A stretch of DNA of 64,000 nucleotides from DATJPR01 sp963843525 (GTDB lineage Bacteria; Bacteroidota; Ignavibacteria; UBA10030; UBA6906): contig CAWJKM010000010.1 in the NCBI GenBank assembly GCA_963843525.1, positions 124,001 to 188,000 of the forward strand. The letters are read 5' to 3'. Shown in pieces: positions 51,122 through 60,913 of the stretch (the stretch's first letter is position 1; each line of letters starts with the position of its first letter). The notes under the pieces are model-generated. The model was not told the DNA's origin. It searched no databases and was given only the letters and a program-made list of their open reading frames with translations. Position numbers and translations under genes: made by a program.

Positions 51122-52579
51122 TCAAGCCTGGACCTGGGCCAGAAGGCTGGAGCGTTCCGCCGGGGAGAGCACCCGGACCCGTTTGCGATTGCGCGGCTCT
51201 TTCAGGAATCGATAAATCAACTTATAGCTGTCGAAATCAAATCTCTCGAGGCCGGGAATCACTTCCTGAAACCCTTCGTCGGAATGACGGGCGGAGAGGA
51301 GGAGACACCAGTGATCGACGAGGAACATTTCACCTCCGCCCCCTGTTTCGTTCGGCTCCGATATCAGAATCGCTCCTTTGAACGGCCACGACTGGATCTG
51401 CCGTTTGGCAAACGCTCCTTCGAACCGCGCATTGTACGCGCGCGCATCCTCCTTGCCGATGCATGCGCCCCGGCAACGGTGGAGTTGATGTTGGAAGCAA
51501 CTCTCCTTTGTCCGTTCCAGTCCCAACAGCTTGTGGCAAAGTTCGTGCTCTTTCGAGACTGAGATCAGGAACTCACGCGCCTGTTGCTTGTGCTTGAAGA
51601 CGGTAAGGATCGACGGAATCTCGTCCGGAAGGATCTGATCCCGGAGTTCCGTCGTCACCGTGGCGTACCCTTCCGGTGCGACTCCGCGCAGGAGCACCAC
51701 CAGTTCCCTTTTCCGTCGTGCCGCCCGGTTGTACACCGGGCGAAGGTCTTTGATCAGCCGCGATTCGAGGAGGAGAGCTCCGAGCTCGCCCGAAGTCGTC
51801 CTCGACTCCACATGATGCGTCTGCCGGAAGAGCTGCAGTTCCTTTTCGTCAATGTTGGCCATGCTGAAATGCGACTGCACGCGGCGCCGGATGTTCGTAC
51901 TTTTGCCAACGTAAAGGAGTTCACCCCCGGCACCGTAGAAGAGGTACACGCCGGATTGTTCGGGAAGGGCAAGAAGGTCGACCCGGGAGAGCTGGGTGGG
52001 TACGGCGGTTCCGGAAACTGCGCTGAATGCGCGGACAAAACTCTTCTGTCCGACCTGTTCTTCCGCCTGTTGCAGGAATTCCCACAATGCTGATGCATCG
52101 TCGAGGGCGCGATGGCGGCGGGGGCACGAAAGATGATATCGGGCGATCAGGCTGCTCAAATCGTGATGGAGGAACTCCGGAAAAAGGCGTTTGGAAAGAG
52201 CGATGGTATCCATGCATCGTGCGGAGTAATTGCGGTGCACCCGTTGGAATTCGTGCCGCAGGAAGGCATAGTCGAACCGGGCATTGTGTGCGACGAACAG
52301 TGCGCCATCGAGGACCTTCCAGAGCCCCGGGGCAATCGCCTCGAAGAGCGGGGCCGAAGTCAATTCCGCCACGCTGATCCCGGTCACCTGCTCGACCTCC
52401 GGCCGGACCGGCCGGTCAGGATTCACCAGGGAATGAAACGTCCTGGCGACCTTCCCCTTTTCGATCCTCAGTACCGCAACTTCGATCACCCGTCCGTAGG
52501 CAGGACTCGCATTGGTGGTCTCTGTGTCGACAATGGCAAGGGCCCCACCCCGGATTCCCGTGTTCTTCTTTGATGTCAA
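51122..52579 (-). CDS. DnaQ-like exonuclease fused to GIY-YIG nuclease
   Basis: The 485-residue protein joins a 3'-5' exonuclease domain (residues 12-170; IVDTETT, HNARFDYAFL, HRALDDA) to a GIY-YIG nuclease domain (209-290; GVYLFYG, LLYVGKSTNIRRRVQSHF) and a UvrC/Cho-like C-terminal part with Cys-rich CRGACIG near 365. Such fusions occur in bacteria as alternative repair nucleases. Start is TTG at 52579, overlapping the upstream stop as TTGA. It is unusual that this DNA repair gene is coupled to a carbohydrate-binding lipoprotein gene in a glycan cluster. Confidence 0.9.
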   Translation of the reverse strand: MTSKKNTGIRGGALAIVDTETTNASPAYGRVIEVAVLRIEKGKVARTFHSLVNPDRPVRPEVEQVTGISVAELTSAPLFEAIAPGLWKVLDGALFVAHNARFDYAFLRHEFQRVHRNYSARCMDTIALSKRLFPEFLHHDLSSLIARYHLSCPRRHRALDDASALWEFLQQAEEQVGQKSFVRAFSAVSGTAVPTQLSRVDLLALPEQSGVYLFYGAGGELLYVGKSTNIRRRVQSHFSMANIDEKELQLFRQTHHVESRTTSGELGALLLESRLIKDLRPVYNRAARRKRELVVLLRGVAPEGYATVTTELRDQILPDEIPSILTVFKHKQQAREFLISVSKEHELCHKLLGLERTKESCFQHQLHRCRGACIGKEDARAYNARFEGAFAKRQIQSWPFKGAILISEPNETGGGGEMFLVDHWCLLLSARHSDEGFQEVIPGLERFDFDSYKLIYRFLKEPRNRKRVRVLSPAERSSLLAQVQA

Positions 52580-53640
52580 TGCTCTTCCCAGCAGCGAGAG
52601 TCTTCCGTTTCATGAAGGACTACTGTGCCGGAATGTACGGTCATGAGATATCCCTGCGCGCGGGGCTCAATCGAGACCGGAGGGTTCCCCGGCCGGCCCT
52701 GAAGTCCGAGTTCCTGAAGCGTGAGAGCATACCGCCCGTGCTCTTTCCGAAACGCTTTCTCCGCCTTGTACACCTGATACAGCGCGACGCGGGCCTCCCA
52801 CGTGGGATCCGGACGGAATCTATCCGTCCCCGGTTTCGCCGTGGAGAACTGCACATACCCCCAGAGCTCCGGTTGATGCATGTCGACGACCCACTGTGGC
52901 GACCAGACCCAGTTGTCCTCCGGCAATCCTTTCAGCTTGACGTAGTGATCACCATCGACTTTTACTTTCCACTCGACTCTGGAGAAGTTTATCCTCCACT
53001 GATCGCCATTGGCCGGGGGCGCCGGCTTGTGCGCAAATTTGCCCAGCGCCTTCCAGGGCATTGCGATTTCGACGGTCCAGCCGCTATCAATATCCGCCGG
53101 GTTGTTCAACGTTCCCCGGATGTGTACAGCGGTTTTCAGACCATCGATATTCCACTCATTGTGGGCCGAGCCGGAGTCGCGGTAGGGCTTTGGGAGGAAG
53201 AGATCCCACACGGTGTTCAACGCGTTCATTTCAAATTCATAATATTCAAAGTGGTCTCCGTTTGGGTCGATGAATACCTCAAAGTCATTATCAAAGAAGA
53301 TCACCGTGTCGCGTTTGGTGAGCGTGGCCCACACCTGGGGCTCATCGATATGTGCGCCGATGTACAGATACTGGTCATCCCAGGCCATCTTCGCATGGGT
53401 CCGGAATCGCGGGAGTGGTTTCAGCGTGCCTTCGATGTCGACGAAATTCGTCGTCCACGACGCTTTCCGCCAGGCGGGGTCATTGAGGATTCCGTCGATG
53501 ACGATCGGCGCCGGTGTCTTGTAGGCCACGTAGCCGCGGGGGTGCGGCAGAGTGACACTCGATTGCGCCTTCACCTCGTTGCCGCATCCGGCGACGAGAA
53601 AGAACGCGAGACTCATACCCATCAATACGGTTCGTTGCAT
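52576..53640 (-). CDS. Lipoprotein with CBM9-like sugar-binding domain
   Basis: The 354-residue protein begins with a lipoprotein signal (LAFFLVAGC), then a carbohydrate family 9-type beta-sandwich with PIVIDGILNDPAWRKA, AKMAWDDQYLYIGAHI, FDNDFEVFIDPNGD and EIAMPWKAL, all in CBM9 order. The last 80 residues include a helix with KAFRKEHGRYALTLQELG. It would bind sugars at the outer membrane. It overlaps the DnaQ-GIY-YIG gene by four bases. The start at 53640 fits the lipobox; the frame is open to 53679. Confidence 0.85.
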   Translation of the reverse strand: MQRTVLMGMSLAFFLVAGCGNEVKAQSSVTLPHPRGYVAYKTPAPIVIDGILNDPAWRKASWTTNFVDIEGTLKPLPRFRTHAKMAWDDQYLYIGAHIDEPQVWATLTKRDTVIFFDNDFEVFIDPNGDHFEYYEFEMNALNTVWDLFLPKPYRDSGSAHNEWNIDGLKTAVHIRGTLNNPADIDSGWTVEIAMPWKALGKFAHKPAPPANGDQWRINFSRVEWKVKVDGDHYVKLKGLPEDNWVWSPQWVVDMHQPELWGYVQFSTAKPGTDRFRPDPTWEARVALYQVYKAEKAFRKEHGRYALTLQELGLQGRPGNPPVSIEPRAQGYLMTVHSGTVVLHETEDSRCWEEH

Positions 53641-53736
53641 AACCTTCCTCTTGGTGGCATTTTCGGCGAACACCCCCAACGCAAGCCCTTCTTGCCCTGG
53701 GGGTGCTCAAGATACTTTCGTTCTTTCCGCCCTGGC

Positions 53737-56700
53737 CTATCGGGGCGGCATCATGGGTGGAACGGCCGACGGCGCGCTTCCCCACTCCTTGTTCGGGGTC
53801 GCTCCCATCTCAAATGTCAGCGTCCCGCCCTTCATGAGTTCGGCATAAGTGAACCACGGCCGATCGAGCTTCTTTCCGTTCAGCGTCGCGGATTGAATAT
53901 AGAAGTTCGACGGGCTGAAATTCCTGGCGGTGATGGTGAATACCTTCCCATGGCCCACGCTGATCGAAGCGCGTTGGACCATGGGACTCCCGATCGCCAG
54001 CACCCCGCCCGCGGGAGTCACCTGATAGAACCCCAACGCGCTGAGGACGTACCAGGCGGACATCTGCCCGCAATCCTCATTGCCGCACAGACCTTCCGGC
54101 CCGGTCTTGTAAAAGTCGGTCATGATCCGATGGACCATCGCCTGGGTTTTCCATGGATTACCGTCATAGTCGTAGAGATAGGCAATGTGATGGCTTGGTT
54201 CGTTTCCGTGCGCATAGAGGCCGATCAACCCGGAGACATCCGCGGTTGCACCGGTCCCGCTCAGGTCGGAACTCTGATTGAAAAGAGAGTCCAGCTTCAC
54301 GTCAAATTTCTCCCTGCCGCCAAGCAGGCCAATGAGACCCTTGACGTCTTGCGGAACGAGCCACAAGTATTGCCAGGCATTCCCTTCGGTATACTCCGGG
54401 GCTTTCTCCGTGGAGAATCTCGGATCGAAGGGCGTCACCCAATTGCCCGCGTACGTTTTCCCGCGGAAGAAGCCCGTGGAGGGATCAAAGAGATGCCTGA
54501 AATCTTCTGACCGGTCGGCATACACGGCGGCAACCTTTGCATTCCCCAGCGCATGCGCCATTGCCGAGATGCAGAAATCATCGATGGCATATTCGAGGGT
54601 CTTCGATACGGACTCCCTATCCTTGTCGGCCGGAACGTAACCAATGGGCCTGGTCGGGAGGATGAGAAGAGAATCGACAATCGAGGGAAGACCTTTTCCC
54701 TCCACGCGGATGGTCACGAGCCTGTCTTTCTCGACTTTGGGCGCAGCGATATAGACCGTCGTGTGCCCCGGTGCGAGATTCGCCTGCGTCGGTTCCGCCC
54801 CGGAGACGTTGATCGTGGCGCGGACGGACTTTCCGAGGTGTTCGTAATCGACCCGAAGAACTTGATACTCCTTCGTCCCCCGTTGAATCTTGCCGTATTC
54901 GTTGCCGGCCCGGAACCCCTCTGTCAGCGGGTGTTCGAACACCATGACCCAATCGCCGCTGTTTCCATTTTCTCCGGTCATGCGCATCGTGAGCGGTTCC
55001 CCGCCATTTGCCATTGTTCCGGGAAGGAGGAGAACCATATTCCCGAACAGGTCCCCGAAGTCGTCGGCCATTTCAGCATTGAAGGTCAGCATGGCTCCGT
55101 TTTTCCCCTCAACGGACCAGTGCTTATCGGCAGGAGTGTTTGCAGTATGAAAAGAGAGCACCGAATCGCCGTTTACCGAAAGGGTGAATCGATGCGCGCC
55201 TTTTGCAGAACCGACCCCGGCCATCCAGACGTACGCCTTCGGGTCAGCCGGGGGAGCCACGGGGGATCGAGCGGTCTTCCATTCAATCGCTTGTTTTCCG
55301 TCGGTCGCACGGACAATGAGCGCGTGATTGACCGCAGGGTCACTGGAGTGATATCCCATTGACTCTCCGGAGATCGATGAGTCGTATCCCGACACCACCA
55401 CCGTTCCTTCGGGCAACTGGTCCTCGACCTGCCCTTCCTGGTCTTGCGTTATTGCCCTGGCAATATCCTCCGGGACATTCTCGCTATAGTACCGGAGTCC
55501 GCGATGGTCTCTCGTTGCGCTTTTTTCCATATCGTGCAACGCGGTGCCTGCTTCAAACCCGCGGAATCCTTTCAGGTACGCGTCGGCGAGCGGCGGAACC
55601 GCGTGATACCCTACCATGCAGTTTGTTTCGTTCGCCGCAAGCTGCCACACGGGGAGGTATCCGCTCTCCCGGGCAAAGGCGAGCATCGACTCCATCATGC
55701 CGTTAACACGTTCGGGCTGGACGATCGTGTACAGCGGGTGCGCTGCCCGGTAGGTGTCCCACAGCGAGTACGTTGAATAGTACGGAAAGCCTTTCGCTGT
55801 GTGGATCACCCCATCGGCCCCGCGGTATGTGCCGTCGACATCGCTGAATTCCGTCGGCGCCAGAAACGCGTGGTACATCGCCGTGTAGAACACCGTCTTC
55901 GTCGAATCGTCGGGAGTCTCGATCTTCACCTTCTCCAGCTCATGTTCCCACGCCTGGTGCGCAGCCTTTTTCACCTTCTCGAAATCCCATCCGGGGATTT
56001 CCGCGTCAAGATTCTTCCGGGCCCCCTCTTCGGACGATGACGAGAGTCCCACTTTGACAAGCAGCGGCTGATCCGGCGATGAAGGACCGAACAGGAGCAG
56101 GGCGCGCACGCCCGTTCCCTTCGCTTCCTTCGCGGCGCGGAATGCGCTCCCGCTATCGACCATCACTGCGCTGACAATCGGACGCGAGAACCGAGCGGCG
56201 AAAAACACCCGCTGGTCGACCGCCCAACCGTTGGAGAACCGGTACCCCACCACAAGGGTTGGATCGACGATTTTGAGAGAGGTCGCCGTCGCGTTGTCAT
56301 CCTGCCCCCGTTTGAGGTTAATCAGGACGCGACTCACCGTGTTGGCGGGAAAGGTGTACCGGTGAAAGCCTGCATGGTCCGTTGCGGTCAACTCTGCGAG
56401 AATGTTGTCGTCCCGGAGTTTCACACGGTAGTACCCTGGAGTCGCCTCTTCATCGGCGTGGGAGAAGGTCGACGCGAAGGTGTCCACTTCCGCCTTTTCC
56501 GTCGTGGCCGGCATGAACAGAACATCGCCCAGGTCGGCACAGCCCGTTCCACTGAGATGGGTATGACTGAACCCGATGATCTTCGTCTCGGAGTAATGGT
56601 AACCCGAGCACCAATCCCACCCAGAGCGGCCATTGTCAGGACTGAGTTGAACCATTCCAAAAGGCACCGTCGCTCCGGGATACGTATGTCCATGTCCACC

Positions 56701-56811
56701 CGTCCCCAGAAAGGGATCCACGTACTTCGTGAGATCACCGCCCGGGGATTGCGCGAGCGGGACGATGGAGATGATGATGAGTGCTGCAATGAAGCCTGTT
56801 CGAAACCGCAT
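53737..56811 (-). CDS. GH92 alpha-1,2-mannosidase with an inserted domain
   Basis: GH92 enzymes are Ca-dependent exo-alpha-mannosidases of N-glycan and mannan breakdown. The 1024-residue protein has a signal peptide, the N-terminal beta-domain (VDPFLGTGGHGHTYPGATVP, GFSHTHLSGTG) and the (alpha/alpha)6 barrel with SLWDTYRAAHPL, LPVWQL, SVSKTLEYAIDDFC, GNEDCGQMSAWYVLSALGFY. About 275 residues (444-722) not seen in normal 750-residue members interrupt the barrel just before GYVPADK. The start has an AGGAGAG site. It lies 17 bases after the esterase gene. Confidence 0.93.
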   Translation of the reverse strand: MRFRTGFIAALIIISIVPLAQSPGGDLTKYVDPFLGTGGHGHTYPGATVPFGMVQLSPDNGRSGWDWCSGYHYSETKIIGFSHTHLSGTGCADLGDVLFMPATTEKAEVDTFASTFSHADEEATPGYYRVKLRDDNILAELTATDHAGFHRYTFPANTVSRVLINLKRGQDDNATATSLKIVDPTLVVGYRFSNGWAVDQRVFFAARFSRPIVSAVMVDSGSAFRAAKEAKGTGVRALLLFGPSSPDQPLLVKVGLSSSSEEGARKNLDAEIPGWDFEKVKKAAHQAWEHELEKVKIETPDDSTKTVFYTAMYHAFLAPTEFSDVDGTYRGADGVIHTAKGFPYYSTYSLWDTYRAAHPLYTIVQPERVNGMMESMLAFARESGYLPVWQLAANETNCMVGYHAVPPLADAYLKGFRGFEAGTALHDMEKSATRDHRGLRYYSENVPEDIARAITQDQEGQVEDQLPEGTVVVSGYDSSISGESMGYHSSDPAVNHALIVRATDGKQAIEWKTARSPVAPPADPKAYVWMAGVGSAKGAHRFTLSVNGDSVLSFHTANTPADKHWSVEGKNGAMLTFNAEMADDFGDLFGNMVLLLPGTMANGGEPLTMRMTGENGNSGDWVMVFEHPLTEGFRAGNEYGKIQRGTKEYQVLRVDYEHLGKSVRATINVSGAEPTQANLAPGHTTVYIAAPKVEKDRLVTIRVEGKGLPSIVDSLLILPTRPIGYVPADKDRESVSKTLEYAIDDFCISAMAHALGNAKVAAVYADRSEDFRHLFDPSTGFFRGKTYAGNWVTPFDPRFSTEKAPEYTEGNAWQYLWLVPQDVKGLIGLLGGREKFDVKLDSLFNQSSDLSGTGATADVSGLIGLYAHGNEPSHHIAYLYDYDGNPWKTQAMVHRIMTDFYKTGPEGLCGNEDCGQMSAWYVLSALGFYQVTPAGGVLAIGSPMVQRASISVGHGKVFTITARNFSPSNFYIQSATLNGKKLDRPWFTYAELMKGGTLTFEMGATPNKEWGSAPSAVPPMMPPR

Positions 56812-56828
56812 AAGTTCTCTCCTGAGGG

Positions 56829-59333
56829 TTAGCGCGCATCGTTTGACCAAACAATATCTCCGTGTTCCACGGTCCAATCGTTCCCAAAAAACCCCGCGCA
56901 TTCGACCCCTTGATCGCCGTGCTCTGCCACGCTGGCGTTCAGCACAAGCAGGTCCGGCATGCCGAGATACGCATTGAAATACTGCACGCGTGAGAGGAGC
57001 CGCACACCCTCCGCTCCTGTCGCCGCCACAGCGCCGACCGACAGCGTCTCCGAACCGGCCTGCGGGCGAACAAACAGCGCGCAGAGGCCGTCTCCTTTGA
57101 ACTCCTTCGTTCCCACGCGGACGGCATGGCGGCTCACCTCGACCGGGCTCGAGCCAAGATACCTGTTCCATACGCTGTTCGTTGTCGCGTTTCCATAGAG
57201 GATGACGTTTCTGTCCTTGGTCATGACGGGGGTGCAATCGGCGTCACGGACGATATCAACGGAACCGTTGCCCTGGTACCACCATTTTTCTGCGTCGTAG
57301 CGCACCTGATCCATGAGCAGCGCATTCTCTTCGCGGCTGCCATGAGTCCCGTACACGAGCACCACGTTGTGCCGGAATGCATCCTTAAACATCCCGTAAC
57401 GCAAGGGATTTTTCTCCGCCGGTGCAGCAGGTGAAGCAACCTCCCAGGCCGCGTTCTTCCGGGCGAGCCACAGGACCGGTTGATCCGCACCGGGATATTT
57501 CACTCTGATCACGGTGCTGTCGATGTCGACCAGGAGGGAGTCGCCGGCCGGAATGACGCGCGTGTCAAAACCCAGCAGGTGAACGTTGACCGTTGTCCCG
57601 GAGAATTCCCGCAAGCCGGGATCGAATCGGACGTGGACCGTGCTCATCTGGAGCGGATGTTCCTGTTGGGCGACGGTGACCCATCGATAAGTGGAGGAGA
57701 CGCCGGGGTTGGCGGTCAGGAATTCGACTTCGCGTGTTTCCACATTCGACGGGCGCCGGTGTCGCATGAAGAAATCCATCATCGGAGCCCAGTCGACACA
57801 ATCTGCACCCGGCTCCTTCGACACATCCCACCAGTGGTTTGCATTCGGCTGTATGTGAAACTCGAAGTTCTTGTGGATCGACTTCAATTTGTCGACCATC
57901 AGATACGCTTCCCGGATCGGGACGTTATCGTCGATTTCGCCGTGGACGATGTAGACGCCCGTCCCCATAAGGTTCAGGGCGAATTCGGGGGTCTCGCTTG
58001 TTGCAGAAGCGCGGCGGAACATCCGGGACACGGGCGTGGTTTCCGGGGGATGTTCTCTGATGCGGTAGCTCCAGTAGCTGATCCACCCTGCACTCGGCCC
58101 AATGGCCGCGAAGCGGTCAGGAAACAGTTCTCCGATTTGCCAGGTCCCGTGTCCTCCCATCGAGTGTCCCGTCAGATAGACCATCGTCGTGTCGATGGGG
58201 AATTCGTGCAGCACCCGCTGCAGAACTTCCAGGCCGTCCAGCCGCCCCCAATCCTCCCAGTTGAATCCGTAGGGGCGACGGTTTGTTGGGGCGACAATCC
58301 AGGCCCAGGGTTTTGCCTCATACGACCGGGCCTGACTGATCGCCTCGACGCCCGCCCCGTGGAGAGAAAGGATGAGCGCTTTCTTCCCGCCGTCCTGGAC
58401 GGAGGGAGGCGTAATGGCATAGTATTGAACGCTTCCATCGATGCTGCTGACAAAGGTTTCCTTCCTGGGTTCGTCCGGCCGGACCACACGAACAACAATC
58501 GTCGCGGTGTCAAGCGTCTGCTTCCCCCGCAGCAGGGAGAGATGAACCGGAACCCCGCCGGTCGCCGGCGAGGCGGTGAGATGGATCGGGAATCCCTGCT
58601 TCCGGACAGACAGCGGGAGGAATGAAGTCACCGCCTGCTCCGACGAAGCCCCTTCCGCTTCCCAGTGCACGACGCAGTCCCGAATGTCTGTGCTGGTGGC
58701 GTTGACCACGGTGACTGCCGCATACGAGTCCAGAGCCTGCCCCACGACCATGTCCGGAACCGTGGTGTCTTTCATATTGAAAAAGGCGGCTTTCTCCACC
58801 GGAAGAAGCGACGCCCTGAAACGGCCGCGTCCGATGTGGAAGAGAAATTCGTTTGTCCCGCGCTTCAACACCACGGGCAGCTCCGAATAATTGAACCGGG
58901 GCTCCCAGGCCCCCCACGAGTCGGTGTACCCGTACGGGTTTCCCGTTCGGGGAATCCCGTTCACGTAGACCATGTCATCGCCCATCCCTTCGAGCAGCGC
59001 AACCCGCTCCGCTGGCGCGTTGACGGCGGCATACACATACGCGTGCCCGCGAAACAGCGAATCGGGAAACCATCCGTCGGGTCCCGCCTGGATCGACTTC
59101 CACTCGCACTCCACGCCGGCAAACGTCACCCGATCGCCTGCCACCGGAGCTTTCCAATCATCCTTTACGAGCATCGCAGCCACAGGATTCACAGCCTGCG
59201 GTGCGTCTTCGAAACTCCGGGGAAGCTTCAGGAGCAACGCCGACGTGAGGGGTTGGGCGTGAATGGAAACGGCCGCCGATGCGGCCAGCAGCACCATCAC
59301 CGGAAGGTACCGAAGGGGAATTCGATGTCGCAT
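56829..59333 (-). CDS. Large secreted alpha/beta-hydrolase (esterase or peptidase-like)
   Basis: The 834-residue protein has a signal peptide (ending AVSIHAQ), an N-terminal beta-rich region (30-300) with DDMVYVNGIPRTGN, then an alpha/beta-hydrolase domain: LILSLHGAGVE, the nucleophile elbow TGHSMGGHGTWQ (Ser 391), IVHGEIDDNVP and the His in PNANHWWD. The C-terminal 300 residues are again beta-rich. It resembles poly-ester depolymerase or peptidase-type esterases and may deacylate the glycan substrate. It sits between GH125 (6-base gap) and GH92 (17-base gap). Confidence 0.82.
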   Translation of the reverse strand: MRHRIPLRYLPVMVLLAASAAVSIHAQPLTSALLLKLPRSFEDAPQAVNPVAAMLVKDDWKAPVAGDRVTFAGVECEWKSIQAGPDGWFPDSLFRGHAYVYAAVNAPAERVALLEGMGDDMVYVNGIPRTGNPYGYTDSWGAWEPRFNYSELPVVLKRGTNEFLFHIGRGRFRASLLPVEKAAFFNMKDTTVPDMVVGQALDSYAAVTVVNATSTDIRDCVVHWEAEGASSEQAVTSFLPLSVRKQGFPIHLTASPATGGVPVHLSLLRGKQTLDTATIVVRVVRPDEPRKETFVSSIDGSVQYYAITPPSVQDGGKKALILSLHGAGVEAISQARSYEAKPWAWIVAPTNRRPYGFNWEDWGRLDGLEVLQRVLHEFPIDTTMVYLTGHSMGGHGTWQIGELFPDRFAAIGPSAGWISYWSYRIREHPPETTPVSRMFRRASATSETPEFALNLMGTGVYIVHGEIDDNVPIREAYLMVDKLKSIHKNFEFHIQPNANHWWDVSKEPGADCVDWAPMMDFFMRHRRPSNVETREVEFLTANPGVSSTYRWVTVAQQEHPLQMSTVHVRFDPGLREFSGTTVNVHLLGFDTRVIPAGDSLLVDIDSTVIRVKYPGADQPVLWLARKNAAWEVASPAAPAEKNPLRYGMFKDAFRHNVVLVYGTHGSREENALLMDQVRYDAEKWWYQGNGSVDIVRDADCTPVMTKDRNVILYGNATTNSVWNRYLGSSPVEVSRHAVRVGTKEFKGDGLCALFVRPQAGSETLSVGAVAATGAEGVRLLSRVQYFNAYLGMPDLLVLNASVAEHGDQGVECAGFFGNDWTVEHGDIVWSNDAR

Positions 59334-59339
59334 GAGTCG

Positions 59340-60809
59340 TCAGAGCTCCTTCGTTAAGATGTGATTCCGTTCGTTATGCAACTTCACAATCAGCTCGCCA
59401 AACAGGGTGTTCGCCCATGCAAACCACGAGCGGGTGAACCTGGCCGCATCTTCTTTATTGAAGCTCTCGTGCATAAACCCCGTGCCGGCGTGCGTCGCTT
59501 TCAACATTGCCAGACAATGGACAATTTCCTTCTCATCGTCACTCGTCATTGCACGCATAATGATGGAAATCGGCCAGATCATGTCCAGACCGACGTGCGG
59601 TCCTCCGATTCCCTCACCGGCCTTTCCCCTGAAGAAATAGGGATTGTCCAGGCTCAGAACAAATGACCGTGTGGATCGGTACAGGGGATCGTCCGGTTTG
59701 CAGACGCCCAGGTACGGAAGACTGAGAAGACTCGGCACATTCGCGTCGTCCATGAAAAGCAAATCGCCATAGCCGTCGGTTTCGTACGCGTAGATTTTCC
59801 CGTGATGGGGATGCGGCGCAATCGCGAAGGTGTTCAGCGCTTCGCGGACTTCCGCTGCCAGCGCACGGGACTCTTGCGCGAAGGCTGTATCGTTGAACTC
59901 CGTGTCCACCATTTCTGAAAGCTGTTGCAGCGAGGTAACAGCAAAGAGGTTTGAAGGGATCAAGAAGGGATAAATACAGGCGTCGTCCGAGGGCCGGAAG
60001 CCGGAGTGGATGAGGCCGACCGGCCGGGTCGGGTTTCCGTATCCGCCCAGCGGAAGGGTGTCATACCACACCGCCGTCTGACGCTGGAAGTGATACGGCC
60101 CTTTCCCCTTCTTCCGTTGCTGTTCCCTGAAGGTATGGACAACGGACTTCATGGCGGAGAGCCAGATCCGATCAAATGGCGACGCGTCTCCGGTTGTTTT
60201 CCAGTACCCGTACGAGAGTCTGATCGGGTAGCACAGCGAGTCGATCTCCCATTTCCGCTCGTGAAGTTCCGGCTTCATGTCGGTAAGATCGTTTTTCCAT
60301 TCACTTCCCGTCGGACCGTCGTTGAAAGCGTTTGCATAGGGATCGATGAGAATGCACTTCACCTGGCGCCGGATGACGCCGGCGAGGAGCTGCCGGAGGG
60401 CAGTATCGTTCTTTGCATTACCGAGATAGGGCCAGACCTGGGCGGATGAATCGCGAAGCCACATCGCGTTGATGTCACCGGTGATGACAAACGTATCCGG
60501 TTTGCTGTCGATCGTCCGGTACGTGACGGTCGTGTCAAGCGTATTCGGGTAGCAGTTGGAAAACATCCAGGCCAGTTCCGGATCTGCGATATCCTTCGCA
60601 ACCTCACGGATAGTCTCCTCGACGGATTCGCTCGTGAAGCGCCGTTTTGCCGGCTCAGGCCGGCGGCTTGTGTAATCGGTCACGCTGGAGGCCGCCCATG
60701 CCGGTATTCCCTGCAAAGTCATTGCTGCAATGATCCCTCCTGTCACTTGCAGTGCTTCCCTGCGTGTCACTCTGGCATTGGTGTCGGTCGGGTGAAATGC
60801 CCTGTTCAT
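59340..60809 (-). CDS. GH125 exo-alpha-1,6-mannosidase, Tat-exported
   Basis: GH125 inverting mannosidases remove alpha-1,6-linked mannose of N-glycans. The 489-residue protein starts with a twin-arginine signal (VTRREALQVTGG then a hydrophobic stretch ending PAWAA), so it should be folded before export. Family segments are VTGDINAMWLRDSSAQVWPY, KWEIDSLCYPIRLSYGYW, HSGFRPSDDACIYPF and MHESFNKEDAARFTRSWFAWAN. It heads the GH125-esterase-GH92 unit, behind a promoter at 60914-60944. The start at 60809 is fixed by the Tat signal; the frame is open to 60986. Confidence 0.94.
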   Translation of the reverse strand: MNRAFHPTDTNARVTRREALQVTGGIIAAMTLQGIPAWAASSVTDYTSRRPEPAKRRFTSESVEETIREVAKDIADPELAWMFSNCYPNTLDTTVTYRTIDSKPDTFVITGDINAMWLRDSSAQVWPYLGNAKNDTALRQLLAGVIRRQVKCILIDPYANAFNDGPTGSEWKNDLTDMKPELHERKWEIDSLCYPIRLSYGYWKTTGDASPFDRIWLSAMKSVVHTFREQQRKKGKGPYHFQRQTAVWYDTLPLGGYGNPTRPVGLIHSGFRPSDDACIYPFLIPSNLFAVTSLQQLSEMVDTEFNDTAFAQESRALAAEVREALNTFAIAPHPHHGKIYAYETDGYGDLLFMDDANVPSLLSLPYLGVCKPDDPLYRSTRSFVLSLDNPYFFRGKAGEGIGGPHVGLDMIWPISIIMRAMTSDDEKEIVHCLAMLKATHAGTGFMHESFNKEDAARFTRSWFAWANTLFGELIVKLHNERNHILTKEL

Positions 60810-60913
60810 GTCTGGTCCGGTATCGTGGTTCTCGGTCGAGAGTGAAGTGGAAGCAGATTTGATGGAGAAAATGAAATCACATACGATGGTCAGACTGAGG
60901 ATGATTTCCCGTT

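Noticed and set aside
52570..54510. Plus-strand frame of over 640 codons opposite the CBM9 and GH92 genes
   Set aside because: It spans two well-supported minus-strand genes and shows no family motif.
57480..58625. Plus-strand frame of 381 codons opposite the esterase gene
   Set aside because: It is a shadow of the alpha/beta-hydrolase coding region with no ribosome-binding site or recognised motif.
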